From Phycisphaerae bacterium (GTDB lineage Bacteria; Planctomycetota; Phycisphaerae; UBA1845; Fen-1342), in NCBI GenBank assembly GCA_028277645.1, contig JANQFV010000033.1:1-59426 (forward strand): DNA of 59,426 bases. The letters run 5' to 3'. Both the position numbers and the translations under genes were made by a program. Positions 33,786 through 43,007 of the stretch are shown piece by piece (within the stretch, counting starts at the first letter, position 1; each line of letters begins with the position of its first letter). Under the pieces are notes generated by a model. The model was not told where the DNA came from, did not search any database, and saw only the letters and a list, made by a program, of their open reading frames with translations.

Positions 33786-34193
33786 TCAAGCGCCGGTCAG
33801 CAGGCTTACGAACGGGTTGATGTCCTCGAAGCCGACGCTGCCATTGCCGTCGATATCGCCGTTGGCGTCCGGGCAGTCCGGGTAGTCGGCGGCGTATTGG
33901 GCCGGGTCGACCAGTCGGTCAACGAACGGGTTGATGTCGCCGAAATCTACGACGCCATCACAATTGAGATCGCCGGGTATGACAGCGAACCAGCAGGGCA
34001 CCGCGCCCTGGGCCATGTCGTTCGCTGCGCCGGTGCCGCCGGCGATGACCTGACCGACAACCAAGATGCTGCTGTCGTCGGTCGTGTTGCCGCCGCTGGC
34101 GATCGTCGGGCAATCGAGCTCGGCGACTGCGCCGGTTACGACGAGCAGGCCGACGGCCGCACTTGCGAGCAGCGTGCGTTTGTTAAGTCGCAT
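33786..34193 (-). CDS. small exported protein with paired DINPFV calcium tail
   Basis: 135 residues, GGAAAGGAG upstream of the ATG, signal peptide to about residue 24 (LLASAAVGLLVVTGAVA). A short middle part with two Cys is followed by the paired tail GDLNCDGVVDFGDINPFVDR and GDIDGNGSVGFEDINPFVSL, which fills more than half the mature protein. Last gene of a likely operon with the protease (56 nt upstream) and the fibre gene. Function unknown; it may be a free version of the tail carried by larger surface proteins. Confidence 0.78.
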   Translation of the reverse strand: MRLNKRTLLASAAVGLLVVTGAVAELDCPTIASGGNTTDDSSILVVGQVIAGGTGAANDMAQGAVPCWFAVIPGDLNCDGVVDFGDINPFVDRLVDPAQYAADYPDCPDANGDIDGNGSVGFEDINPFVSLLTGA

Positions 34194-34249
34194 TTGTCTA
34201 TCTCCTTTCCATGTGGGATGGGCGGAGCCGGGCCCACATGTGAATCGTC

Positions 34250-35824
34250 CTAGTCTCCGATGATGACCGTGCCGCTTTCAGCTTCGATCGTCATCGCCCG
34301 CGGGCCTTCCCAGGTGAACGTCGGGTAGTTGCCGGCAACGACATGAACCGTGCCGCCGTCGAGCACGCCGAAGTAGCCTTCGATCAGCTCGTCCCAGGGT
34401 TGGGCCTGCGTGCCACTCTCCACGCCGCCCCAACTGATGTCGACCCAGACGTCCGACTGTGCGTCGAGGAAGGGTGAGAGCCTGCTCCACGTGTCGGGGA
34501 ACGAACCTTCCCACGTGTTCTCGCCCGGGCTGCAATCGGTCTCCGAGCAGCTTGCCACGGTACGCACGCGCTTAGCGGAGTCGAAGCCCGGGCCACCGGA
34601 CGAGCCACCTTCCTGGCCGCCGTCGCTGAGGTCGAGCCGATATGTCCAGTCGCCGAGCGCGCACTGGTCATCGTCGCGGCCCTCGTATACGCCGTAGGAG
34701 ATCGACTTGCGGACGCCGGCCGGATGGTGGATCAGCGTGCCGGGCTCGTTGTTGGGGATCGCGTTGGCATCCCAGCCCTGCCACCAGAGTCCGCCGGGGA
34801 TGTCGCCGGTGAGACCGAGCAGCGAAACGTCCGTCGTGTTCCAGAACGCGAGCAGCGTCGAGCCGTCGGTGCGCGGCACGGAGTTGAGTGCCGGCGGCGT
34901 GCCGTCGCACGTGTCGGTCTGGAACAACCAGTAGACCTCGATCGAATTCGCGGAGGCTTCCGTGTTGATGCAGTGGGCGGCGGTCAGGAACATTGGGGCG
35001 AAGTCGCCGCCGATGCGGTTGAGCATCGAACCCGTGCAGATGAAGCTGCTGCCGCCGTCGACGAACTGGATGTGAGCGACGCCGAGCGCTTCGGTGTCCC
35101 AGGCCGAGTCACACGTCACGTCCAAGCGGCAGGCGGCGCGATCGGTGTCCGCTTCGGCGTGAAAGCCCTGCGCGGCCTGAGCGATGTGGATTTGCTCGGC
35201 AACGCCGACTGGGTCGATCCCGGCGGGGACGAAGATCTCGATGCGGGCTTCCTGACCGTGAACGGTCGGTGCCCACCACTCGCCGGCGAAACCGCGACCG
35301 GCAGTGAACGGCCCGTATGCCTCTTGAGGCAGCGCGGCGTTGTAGAGCATGACCTCGACGCCGGCCGGCGGATTAAACGGCGCGAATTTCAGTCGAACCC
35401 AGTCGGTCGTCTCAGTGCCGACGGACATGAACCACACGTGGCTGCCGTCTTCGTATTCGATCCACTCGCCACGGGTGCTGAGCGCCACGTCGAGCTCGTA
35501 GACGAGACCGTTGCGCTCGCGACCTGACTTGTCGCGGATTGCGTTCAGCTCGGCCCGTGTGAGGGCCGGGAGCCATTCGATGTCATTTGAGGCCTGTCCG
35601 ACGACGGCGGGTACATGGCGTTCAACTGCTACCGCCGGCGGCCCCTCGAGACCGTCGACTGCGGGCATGGGCCCGTCGTCGCTGGCGACGCGATTGTCCC
35701 AAGCGATCGAGGTGGGCACGCTCGCCGCCTCGACCACAATATCCGGATCGGGCTTGTCGGTTGCCCAGGCGCTGGCTCCGCAGAGCAGCGCGGCGGCAAT
35801 CGCGATTCCTGTTTGCTTATTCAC
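34250..35824 (-). CDS. exported trypsin-like serine protease
   Basis: 524 residues with a signal peptide (MNKQTGIAIAAALLCGASAWA). A propeptide-like region (about 25-235) is followed by the catalytic domain: His in FLTAAHCI, Asp in TDVSLLGL, Ser in GGSSGGPGF, with many paired Cys. The order and the segment CTGSMLNRI...FLTAAHC resemble lysyl-endopeptidase-like secreted proteases. The last 40 residues (DGGTVHVVAGNYPTFTWEG, ending VIIGD) look like the first rung of a beta-helix that is not continued. Middle gene between a fibre protein and a DINPFV protein. Substrate unknown. Confidence 0.85.
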   Translation of the reverse strand: MNKQTGIAIAAALLCGASAWATDKPDPDIVVEAASVPTSIAWDNRVASDDGPMPAVDGLEGPPAVAVERHVPAVVGQASNDIEWLPALTRAELNAIRDKSGRERNGLVYELDVALSTRGEWIEYEDGSHVWFMSVGTETTDWVRLKFAPFNPPAGVEVMLYNAALPQEAYGPFTAGRGFAGEWWAPTVHGQEARIEIFVPAGIDPVGVAEQIHIAQAAQGFHAEADTDRAACRLDVTCDSAWDTEALGVAHIQFVDGGSSFICTGSMLNRIGGDFAPMFLTAAHCINTEASANSIEVYWLFQTDTCDGTPPALNSVPRTDGSTLLAFWNTTDVSLLGLTGDIPGGLWWQGWDANAIPNNEPGTLIHHPAGVRKSISYGVYEGRDDDQCALGDWTYRLDLSDGGQEGGSSGGPGFDSAKRVRTVASCSETDCSPGENTWEGSFPDTWSRLSPFLDAQSDVWVDISWGGVESGTQAQPWDELIEGYFGVLDGGTVHVVAGNYPTFTWEGPRAMTIEAESGTVIIGD

Positions 35825-35879
35825 TTCAGGTCTCCTTTCTGTTGCAGCTCATTCGGTTTTGCAGCGAATAGCGCCGCAA

Positions 35880-37487
35880 CTACTGGAGACTCACGAGCAC
35901 GAGCACCAGCCCGGTGTCAGCATCCAGGCCGGTCATAGCCTTGCCGATAATCGCGCCCTGGGCGGCCGTGTAGTCGGTGACCTTCATCGCGTGCCCGGGG
36001 ATGTCGGCGGTCGTCAGCAGATCACCGGGGACGATCGGCGCCGTGCGCGCGTCGCATTTCACCCAGACGCGGCCGGTCAGCGCCACCGGGTGTTCGCCAT
36101 CGGCGATGGTGTTGCGTTGGCCCATGATCATGCCGGGCTTGACGTTGCCCGCGCCGCTGATGATGCCCGCGACAGTGCGGTCGTAGGACGTCGTGCTGAC
36201 GACGAGCTTGCCCGGGTTCGCTGCGTCGATGCAGACCACCATGCCCGCTGAAACGGTCGCACCGCGAACGTCGAACTGCTCCGACAGGTCGCTACCGCCG
36301 GTGATGGCGAGTTCCTGCGTGGTGATGCGGCCGTCGCCGCCCGTCTCGGCGTCGAGCGTGATGGTCGTAACACCGGACGAGTTACGAAGCGAGATCACTC
36401 CACCGGTCGAGGAAGCTTGCATGATAGCGCTGCTGCTGTTGCCGGTGTCGCCGAGCGCCGCGATGTAACCGCCAGAACCGCCGTCGGAATCGATGTCGAT
36501 GGTCAGGTCGCCGCTGGCGTCGGTCATCAGGATCTCGCCACCGGTATTGAGCGAGTCCTGGCCGCGCATAGTCAGCACGTCAACGCCGGCGTTGTTGCGA
36601 AGATAGAACTCGCCCTCGCCGTCAAGCAGCGCCTGCAGTGTATTGCTATCGTTATACAGTTCGATCTGCCCGTCATCGCCGGAATTGGTGGCGTCGAAGA
36701 CGATGCGGTTAAGGCCGCCGTCACGGAGTGACATCCAGGCCCCCGTATCGCTCGAACTCCAGCGCGAGCGCACTTCGATGTTCTGATCACCGTTCGGGTT
36801 GGTCATGATCATCTCGCCGGTGAACGTCTCGAAGCTGAAGCGCGGCGTGGCCGTGTCGCCCCCGACGAACTCGACCGCGTCGCTGCCGTAGCCGTCCGAG
36901 GTGAAATCGCGGTACTGGATGCCGTAGGTCGGGAACGCCTCGGAGTGCGCGATCCACATGCGGGTCGGGATCGTGTTATTGTGACCGGCGGTGATGAGCG
37001 GATCGGTCTGCAGCGCGAAATTCAAGTGCTCGCTAATGTCGATGTTCCCCGACGAGTCCACCGCGGCGGCGGTGGTGAATGTGTTCGGCCGCACGAGCAC
37101 TTCGGCCTTGTTCGACTTGGCCGCGTAGGGCACCATGCCGATGCGCGTGCGTGGTGTCAGCTCAGGCGCGCCGTCGACGCTGACCGACACGTACATCTCG
37201 GCCACGTCCAGCGGTAGATCCGGCACACCGCCGGCCGTTTCCGACCCGATCATGATCGAGAACACGCCGTTGTTGAGCGGCACGTTCAGGTGATCCTCGG
37301 AGAACCAGAGGATTCCGAGCACGGGGGCGTCCGACAGACGCACATTGAGATCGACCGGTCCGGTCGTCTCGCCGGCGATCTTGCCCTGGAAGCTGATGAG
37401 GCGCGGTACGTCGGCGGTTGCCATGGAAACGGCGCCAAAGATCAGTAGTGCGGCGCTCCATGCGCGCAGATTCTGAGTGCTGAGCAT
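35880..37487 (-). CDS. exported fibre/tail-like repeat protein
   Basis: 535 residues from the ATG at 37487 (GGAGGT 6 nt upstream; the open frame extends to 37607 but the signal peptide MLSTQNLRAWSAALLIFGAV starts here). The N-terminal domain (RLISFQGKIAGETTGPVDLN to PRTRIGMVPYAAKSNKAEVL) is related to that of the fibre at 26.3 kb. The middle is a repetitive beta-rich shaft (GGEILMTDASGDLTIDIDSD and similar). The C-terminus (GSDLSEQFDV...YDRTVAGIISGAGNVKPGM...PGDLLTTADIPGHAM...VLVLVSLQ) is a widespread domain at the end of bacterial fibre-like proteins. First gene of a likely three-gene exported-protein operon. Confidence 0.75.
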   Translation of the reverse strand: MLSTQNLRAWSAALLIFGAVSMATADVPRLISFQGKIAGETTGPVDLNVRLSDAPVLGILWFSEDHLNVPLNNGVFSIMIGSETAGGVPDLPLDVAEMYVSVSVDGAPELTPRTRIGMVPYAAKSNKAEVLVRPNTFTTAAAVDSSGNIDISEHLNFALQTDPLITAGHNNTIPTRMWIAHSEAFPTYGIQYRDFTSDGYGSDAVEFVGGDTATPRFSFETFTGEMIMTNPNGDQNIEVRSRWSSSDTGAWMSLRDGGLNRIVFDATNSGDDGQIELYNDSNTLQALLDGEGEFYLRNNAGVDVLTMRGQDSLNTGGEILMTDASGDLTIDIDSDGGSGGYIAALGDTGNSSSAIMQASSTGGVISLRNSSGVTTITLDAETGGDGRITTQELAITGGSDLSEQFDVRGATVSAGMVVCIDAANPGKLVVSTTSYDRTVAGIISGAGNVKPGMIMGQRNTIADGEHPVALTGRVWVKCDARTAPIVPGDLLTTADIPGHAMKVTDYTAAQGAIIGKAMTGLDADTGLVLVLVSLQ

Positions 37488-37506
37488 TTCGATACCTCCA
37501 TCACGT

Positions 37507-37526
37507 GCGAGACCGCGCGGTCTCGC
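37507..37526. promoter_or_regulatory. 20-bp perfect palindrome in the 5' region of the fibre gene
   Basis: GCGAGACCGC followed by its exact reverse complement, 20 nt before the fibre ATG and directly upstream of its ribosome binding site. It could be an operator or an mRNA hairpin. The surrounding 37488-37779 interval shows no other gene or element. Confidence 0.45.
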
Positions 37527-37779
37527 GCGTCCCGCGGGCGAACGGCGCCGCGTTTCGCGCGCGGCAACACCACTGCGGGGCGCAAACCCTTTCTCGAGAA
37601 GTGCCAAATGGCCCGATGGATTTCAGTATACCGCAAGCGATTCAAGCTTCACGCGAAAAAGGCGCGCCATTCATGAACGGCTCAAGTGCGCCAACGTTCT
37701 GCGGGAGCCAGAAGGAATTGAATGACTTGAATGTCGAATTGCGATCTTGTGGGTCCGCTGTTGGCGACGCGGCCGCGGC

Positions 37780-40700
37780 CTATGGCATGTCTCGCGGGCT
37801 CAGGATTTTCTCGGCATTTACGAGACTGGCTTGCGCTCGTTCGTTTCGCGGATCGATCGCCAGCGCTCGACGATACTCCGCGGCGGCTTCGGCAAAGCGG
37901 CCCAGCGCTGCCAGTGCTTGTCCAAGGGCTACATGATCGTTCGCGACGTTGGGATGAATCTGCTGGGCCCGGCGAAAATGCGTCGCTGCTTCCTCGAATT
38001 GCCCCAATTGCGCCAACGCTGCGCCGAGACGGCGCTGCACGTCGCGGAGCTGCGGGTTGATTCGATGCGCTGCACGCAGCGACGGTAGCGCCTCAGCCAC
38101 CTGGCCCTGTTTCAGCAGCATCGTTCCCCACGCCAGGTGTGCGCCGACGTGCTCGGGCCACAGCTCCATTGCGCGCTGCAAGTGCCGCACGCGCAGCTCG
38201 CGCGCCGGCGTGCTCGACAACAGGTAGTGAACATGTGCCGCGGCGTGCCGGATCGCTCCGTTCTGTGGGCTGGTGGCGATGGCGGCCTCGATCCGGTTGA
38301 GTCCGGCACCTTGTACCAGCGCGTCGGGCCGGCGGGTGGACAGCAGTCCCTCCAAGAACAATGTCGCTGCGCGGTGATTCTCTTCAACAGCAGATTGGTT
38401 CTCATCGTTAAGGCTCAATTGCGGCAGTTGCCGCACGCTCAAAAAGGCCTCCAGATTACGTGTCACGCGGCTGAACGAGGGTTCGGCGAAATCGGCGAAC
38501 GAATAGAACTCGATGATCGGATAGGCAAAGCTGTTGATCGGGACGTCTCCGGCCAGCCGGCTGAGCATGTCGGTGTCCGCGGTCAGGAAGCCGAGGAAGT
38601 CGCCGGCGCGTTGCCAGCCCCAGCGATTCAGATGTGCGGCGTGCGGACTGCTCAGCTCGGTATCCATGTGCTCGACGTTGACACGCAACGGTGCGTCGCG
38701 TCCAACCAGGTAACACGAGAAGGGCGGCTCGACCCAGGCATACGTATGCGGGAAGATGTTCAGAAACGTGCGGACGATGATCCGCAGCTCCGCCGGCGGT
38801 ACGTCCAGCGGTATCCACTGGATCATCAGGCCGTCAGCGTTCAGTCGCGCACGGCAGGCATGATAGTAATCGGCCGAGTAGAAGGTCGCGTTTCCGCCGT
38901 GACCTGTCCGGGATTTTCCATCAGAGATCACAGCATCGTAGGACTCGGCAGTGCGCTTCAGGTAGTTGACGCCGTCATCAGTGATAATTCGCACGCGCGG
39001 GTCGCGCAGCACATTGTCCGTCAGGTCGTCGTACAGGTGCGCTGCCTCGATTACGGACGGCGAGATTTCCAGGCAATCCACCGTAGTGACGGTCGGATGC
39101 CGCGCTACCTCGCCGATCAGGATTCCTGTGCCCAACCCGATGGACAGGACGCGCCGCGGCGGCGGATCGCTCAGTAACAGAAAGGGGAAGTGCGCCAATG
39201 CCTGCTGCTTCTGATCGACGCCGCCACCGCTCTGTCCGATGACGATGCCGTCGACGCTCATCACGCGCTGGGCGGCGTCGTGCGCTTTCTGGATGACCTT
39301 TACCGTAGCGACCAGCCCCTCCTTGTAATACAGCACGCGGTCGCCCGGCTGTTGATCGCCCTGACCGAGGAGTCCCGGTCGCCAACTCGTCAGCAACAAG
39401 CCGCACGCGATGAGCCCGCCGACGATGGGCGTCGCGCGAACGAAAGCGCCGGCGCATCGTGTGACGGGGATGGTCAACAGCCCCCAGGCAGCTGCAATCA
39501 GGTTGAGCAGCGTCAGACCCACGAGACATTTCTGCAGGCCGAACAAGGGCACCAGCGCGAAGCCCGTCGCCGTCGCGCCGATGATGTTGCCCAGCGTGTT
39601 GGCGCCATACACTGCGCCGAGCCGTCCGCCCAGTGAGCGCAACTCGCGTGCGGCGAGTGCCCCGGCGAGCGGGAAGGTCATACCGATCAGCGTTGCCGGC
39701 AGCAGCATGATCAGGAAGCTGAAGCCGAAACGCGCCGCGATCAGAGCCAGCCAGTTCCCGGTGGTCTGCGCCAACCAGTTCTGCGCAGCTCCGGTGCTGA
39801 GGTAGGCCATCAACGGCAGCGTCAGCAGCGCCGTGGCGGCGATGCCAATCTGGATCCAGCCGAACGCTTGTCGTTGATCGCGGATACGCCCGATGAGCAG
39901 GCGTGTTACGAGACTGCCCAGCGTGATGCCGACCAGGAACGAGGTGAGCATCGTTACGAATGCGTACGTCGTCGTACCCACGATGAGCACGAGCATGCGC
40001 GTCCAGACCACCTCGTAACCGAATGAGGCGATGCCCGAGAGGCACATCATCAATAGCAGACCGACATACGTGAGGCTGGTCACTGCGCTGCCGGCGCGCG
40101 TGGGGGGTTCGCGTTCGCTGGATCGATCTGTCAGTCGGAACCTTCGTGCCAACAATATCGCCAACAGCCCGAGGGCGACGTTGCCGACGACGGAAACGTG
40201 CAGCGTCGCGTGCAGCCCCAACCAGCGAATGAGCCAGAATCCGCTCGCCAGACTGCCCGCCACGGCGCCCAACGTGTTGAGCCCGTAGAGCACGCTAAGT
40301 TCCTGTCCCAAGCGCGCGATCTGCTGCACGAAGTAGCGCGTGATTACCGGTAGCGTGCCGCCCATCAGGAATGTCGGGGGCAGGATCACGACAGCGGCGA
40401 GCAGCACTCGGATCGCGAGCAATGCCGGGGAGTCCATAGCGAACCGGTTTGCCGCCCAATGGTGCGCTGGCTCGAGCAGCGTCAGTAGCCAGGGGCCGGC
40501 GAGCGCTGTCAGGCCGATGCCGATCTCCAGCAGGCCGTAGAATCGCAGGGGGTTCGCGCTGCGATCCACGGCGCGGCCGATGATCACGCTGCCCAGCGCC
40601 AGCCCACCCAGAAACGCCGCCAGCACCGTCGTCACGGCGTAGATGGTCACGCCGAAGATCTCGTGCAGCATCCGCGACCAGACCACCTGATAGATCAGGG

Positions 40701-40872
40701 CGGTGGCGCCGGAGAGTGTGAACAACAGATAGACAGCCAACAGGCTCAGATTGCGATCGTGTACCGCTTCGGCGGCACCGGGGGATCGTGCCCTGGTTTC
40801 GTGATTCGAGTTGGCCCGGGCGTTCGCAGTCATGCCCATCCTGCGTAGCGGCCGATTTGGTGAAGCTGCCAA
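37780..40872 (-). CDS. fused membrane transporter-like/spermidine-synthase-fold protein with TPR repeats
   Basis: 1030 residues. About 14 membrane helices (45-510) in two related halves, each beginning with SGxxALxYQVVWxRML or SGIASFGYEVVWTRMLVLIV, as in 'fused MFS/spermidine synthase' proteins. A methyltransferase-fold spermidine-synthase-like domain follows: SIGLGTGILIGEVARHP, DDGVNYLKR and AVISDGKSRTG. Residues about 870-1020 are three or more TPRs (RAAHRINPQLRDVQRRLGAA; FEEAATHFRRAQQIHPN; FAEAAAEYRRALAIDPRNER). The real substrate is unknown; the conserved acidic residue of ISDGKS would be in the catalytic position. Start uncertain: Met at 40839 or 40833 are alternatives to 40872. Confidence 0.85.
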   Translation of the reverse strand: MAASPNRPLRRMGMTANARANSNHETRARSPGAAEAVHDRNLSLLAVYLLFTLSGATALIYQVVWSRMLHEIFGVTIYAVTTVLAAFLGGLALGSVIIGRAVDRSANPLRFYGLLEIGIGLTALAGPWLLTLLEPAHHWAANRFAMDSPALLAIRVLLAAVVILPPTFLMGGTLPVITRYFVQQIARLGQELSVLYGLNTLGAVAGSLASGFWLIRWLGLHATLHVSVVGNVALGLLAILLARRFRLTDRSSEREPPTRAGSAVTSLTYVGLLLMMCLSGIASFGYEVVWTRMLVLIVGTTTYAFVTMLTSFLVGITLGSLVTRLLIGRIRDQRQAFGWIQIGIAATALLTLPLMAYLSTGAAQNWLAQTTGNWLALIAARFGFSFLIMLLPATLIGMTFPLAGALAARELRSLGGRLGAVYGANTLGNIIGATATGFALVPLFGLQKCLVGLTLLNLIAAAWGLLTIPVTRCAGAFVRATPIVGGLIACGLLLTSWRPGLLGQGDQQPGDRVLYYKEGLVATVKVIQKAHDAAQRVMSVDGIVIGQSGGGVDQKQQALAHFPFLLLSDPPPRRVLSIGLGTGILIGEVARHPTVTTVDCLEISPSVIEAAHLYDDLTDNVLRDPRVRIITDDGVNYLKRTAESYDAVISDGKSRTGHGGNATFYSADYYHACRARLNADGLMIQWIPLDVPPAELRIIVRTFLNIFPHTYAWVEPPFSCYLVGRDAPLRVNVEHMDTELSSPHAAHLNRWGWQRAGDFLGFLTADTDMLSRLAGDVPINSFAYPIIEFYSFADFAEPSFSRVTRNLEAFLSVRQLPQLSLNDENQSAVEENHRAATLFLEGLLSTRRPDALVQGAGLNRIEAAIATSPQNGAIRHAAAHVHYLLSSTPARELRVRHLQRAMELWPEHVGAHLAWGTMLLKQGQVAEALPSLRAAHRINPQLRDVQRRLGAALAQLGQFEEAATHFRRAQQIHPNVANDHVALGQALAALGRFAEAAAEYRRALAIDPRNERAQASLVNAEKILSPRDMP

Positions 40873-41141
40873 GTTAGCCTATCACGCCGGTCGCTTTCCG
40901 TAACGTCCTGCTCGTCCGACGCGCTGGCTTAGAAACAGTTTCATTCTTTTGTCAGTCAGCATCAAGTGACTCTCGCTGCCGGGGGCATGGCGTGGGACCC
41001 GCGGAACCCTTACGCTGAGCTTCGAAGCACACCTGTCGCCGCGCTGGTGCGCAATCGCCCTGGCAGGTGCGTCACGCGCCGCGCCATTTGCAGTTGACGC
41101 TGCGATCCGATACGGCCCGCAACAGACGGAATGATCTACGT

Positions 41142-42605
41142 ATGAGCAAAAGTGAGCACCACGTCACGGCCCCCGAAGATCGCATCCCATTGCAGCAAAA
41201 AGCTGCCTACTCGGTGGGCATGTTCGTCAACAACCTGCAGGCCGCGGCGCTGCCGGCGATGGTTGTCATCCTCGTGCTGGGTCTGAAGATGGACCCGCTC
41301 CTGGTCGGCTGGATCGCCGCGATCCCGCGCGTGTTCGACGCAGTCTCCGATCCGTTGGTTGGCTACATTTCCGACAACACGCGTACCCGGTGGGGACGAC
41401 GCCGGCCCTTCATATTCGTGGGCGCGGTGCTCTCCGGCCTCATCTTTGCGCTGATGTGGCAACTCCCGGAAGGGCAGACTGAGATGTTCTACTTCTGGGT
41501 GTTTCTGACGGCGTCGATTCTCTTCTTCCTGGCGTACACGCTGTACGCCACGCCGTTTGTGGCATTTGGCTACGAGATGACCGCTGACTACCACGAGCGA
41601 ACGAAATTGCATGCGGTGGCCAACACAATCGGCCAAATCCCGTGGCTTTGCGTGCCGTGGTTCTACGCGATTATGGCCAACGAGACCCTGTTCAGAGATG
41701 AGGTGCATGGCGCTCGCACGTTGGCGATCTTTGTCGGAGTGACGGTAGCGCTGTTGGGCGTGATACCAGCTATCTTCTGCCGAGAGCGATCTGTGCTACG
41801 GTCGCCGGTCGGCGCGCTGCAGGACGTGTGGGCCAAAATGATTGACTTCTTCCGCGGGATCGGTACCACCTTCCGGTGTGGGCCTTTTGTAAAGATCTGC
41901 GCGGCCACGTTCCTTGTATTCAATGGTTTCATGCTCGGCATGTCGTTCTCGTTGTTCGTGATGATCTACTATCTCTTCGGCGGTGATAAGGAACAGGCGG
42001 GCGATCTCAACGGCTGGTTCGGATCACTTACGTCCATCGCCACCTTGGGCGTCATCCCACTGACCGGTTGGATCGCGACGCGCATAGGCAAGCGCAGCAC
42101 ATTCCTGATCACTATCCCCATTTCTCTGGTCGGGTACGCACTCAAATGGGTCGGCTACAACCCTGACTTTCCCTATCTTTTGCTCGTGGCCGCCCCCTTC
42201 GTCGCGTTTGGTACCGGATCACTGTTCACGCTGATGGGCGCGATGATCGCCGACGTGTGCGACTACGACGAGCTCAAAACGCACCAACGCCGCGAGGGCG
42301 TGTTCGGCGCGATTTACTGGTGGATGGTGAAGATCGGCATGGCTCTGGCCGGACTGCTGACGGGCATCATGTTGAACGCATCCGGCTTCGACGTTGCGCT
42401 GGAGGGCGGACAGTCTGAACGGACCACCTTCCTCTTGAGAGTCTTTGATGTGGGCGTGCCGCTGATCACATCAGCGATCGCCGTGCTGATCATGTTCTCG
42501 TACGAGATCACCGAAAAGCGGGCGTACGAGATTCGCGCCGAATTGGAGCGTCGCCGCGGGAGTCTGGACGCGGTCGCGAAAGGGCACGTTGAAGAGTCGG
42601 ATTGA
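41142..42605 (+). CDS. MFS/GPH-type sugar:cation symporter
   Basis: 487 residues from the ATG at 41142. Twelve membrane helices. The N-terminal QQKAAYSVGMFVNNLQA, the loop motif DNTRTRWGRRRPFIFVG after helix 2, and ADVCDYDELKTHQRREGVFG before helix 9 are diagnostic for the glycoside-pentoside-hexuronide family (MelB type). Known role: Na+/H+-coupled uptake of glycosides; substrate not predictable. No glycosidase or regulator is adjacent. The interval 40873-41141 upstream shows no gene. Confidence 0.9.
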   Translation: MSKSEHHVTAPEDRIPLQQKAAYSVGMFVNNLQAAALPAMVVILVLGLKMDPLLVGWIAAIPRVFDAVSDPLVGYISDNTRTRWGRRRPFIFVGAVLSGLIFALMWQLPEGQTEMFYFWVFLTASILFFLAYTLYATPFVAFGYEMTADYHERTKLHAVANTIGQIPWLCVPWFYAIMANETLFRDEVHGARTLAIFVGVTVALLGVIPAIFCRERSVLRSPVGALQDVWAKMIDFFRGIGTTFRCGPFVKICAATFLVFNGFMLGMSFSLFVMIYYLFGGDKEQAGDLNGWFGSLTSIATLGVIPLTGWIATRIGKRSTFLITIPISLVGYALKWVGYNPDFPYLLLVAAPFVAFGTGSLFTLMGAMIADVCDYDELKTHQRREGVFGAIYWWMVKIGMALAGLLTGIMLNASGFDVALEGGQSERTTFLLRVFDVGVPLITSAIAVLIMFSYEITEKRAYEIRAELERRRGSLDAVAKGHVEESD

Positions 42606-42701
42606 GAGGACTGGCTCGCGGGCTAGCCAGCTACGTGGCGTTCAGAACGTGCAGGTACACGCAGCAAAAAAACGCACAGCAGTCGCGCCAGATGTGCAGC
42701 A

Positions 42702-42732
42702 GGGCGTGGCTGGAATGTGCCAGGCCACGCCC
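42702..42732 (+). terminator. hairpin downstream of the symporter gene
   Basis: GGGCGTGGCTGG (42702-42713) pairs with 42720-42732 over 12 bp with a single-base bulge and a 6-nt loop. It lies about 100 nt after the symporter stop; no T-run follows. Confidence 0.5.
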
Positions 42733-42953
42733 CGTCGTACGATCACGCCACCCCGAGGAATCTTGTGCCCTCTAGCTGCCGACCAGCAGCCCACGCCACT
42801 GGCTATCCTAACACAGTGACCGGACTCGTTTTCGGGGGGGCAGGTCAATGAGGCTTGTGACCAAATACGTGACCAAATCGAGTGCGCGGCAGGGCATTCC
42901 GGTGCATCTGCGGACACTTCGCTGCGCAACGCGCACGGCTGTAATAACGCAAG

Positions 42954-42974
42954 AACCCCGCAAAATGCGGGGTT
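42954..42974 (-). terminator. AACCCCGCA/TGCGGGGTT terminator behind a tRNA 3' end
   Basis: Perfect 9-bp stem with a 3-nt AAA loop (TTT on the minus strand). It lies directly downstream, on the minus strand, of the tRNA-like fragment at 42983-43007, as expected for a tRNA gene terminator. Confidence 0.6.
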
Positions 42975-42982
42975 TGGTGGGA

Positions 42983-43007
42983 TGCCTCGGCTAGGAATCG
43001 AACCTAA
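42983..43007 (-). other. tRNA 3'-end fragment (T-arm plus acceptor strand), putative attachment site
   Basis: On the minus strand TTAGG-TTCGATT-CCTAG forms a T-arm (five pairs, one of them wobble), followed by CCGAGGC and A as acceptor strand and discriminator. No matching 5' acceptor strand GCCTCGG, D-arm or anticodon arm is found upstream, so it is not a complete tRNA gene. Such fragments are left at the ends of elements integrated into tRNA genes. Confidence 0.45.
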
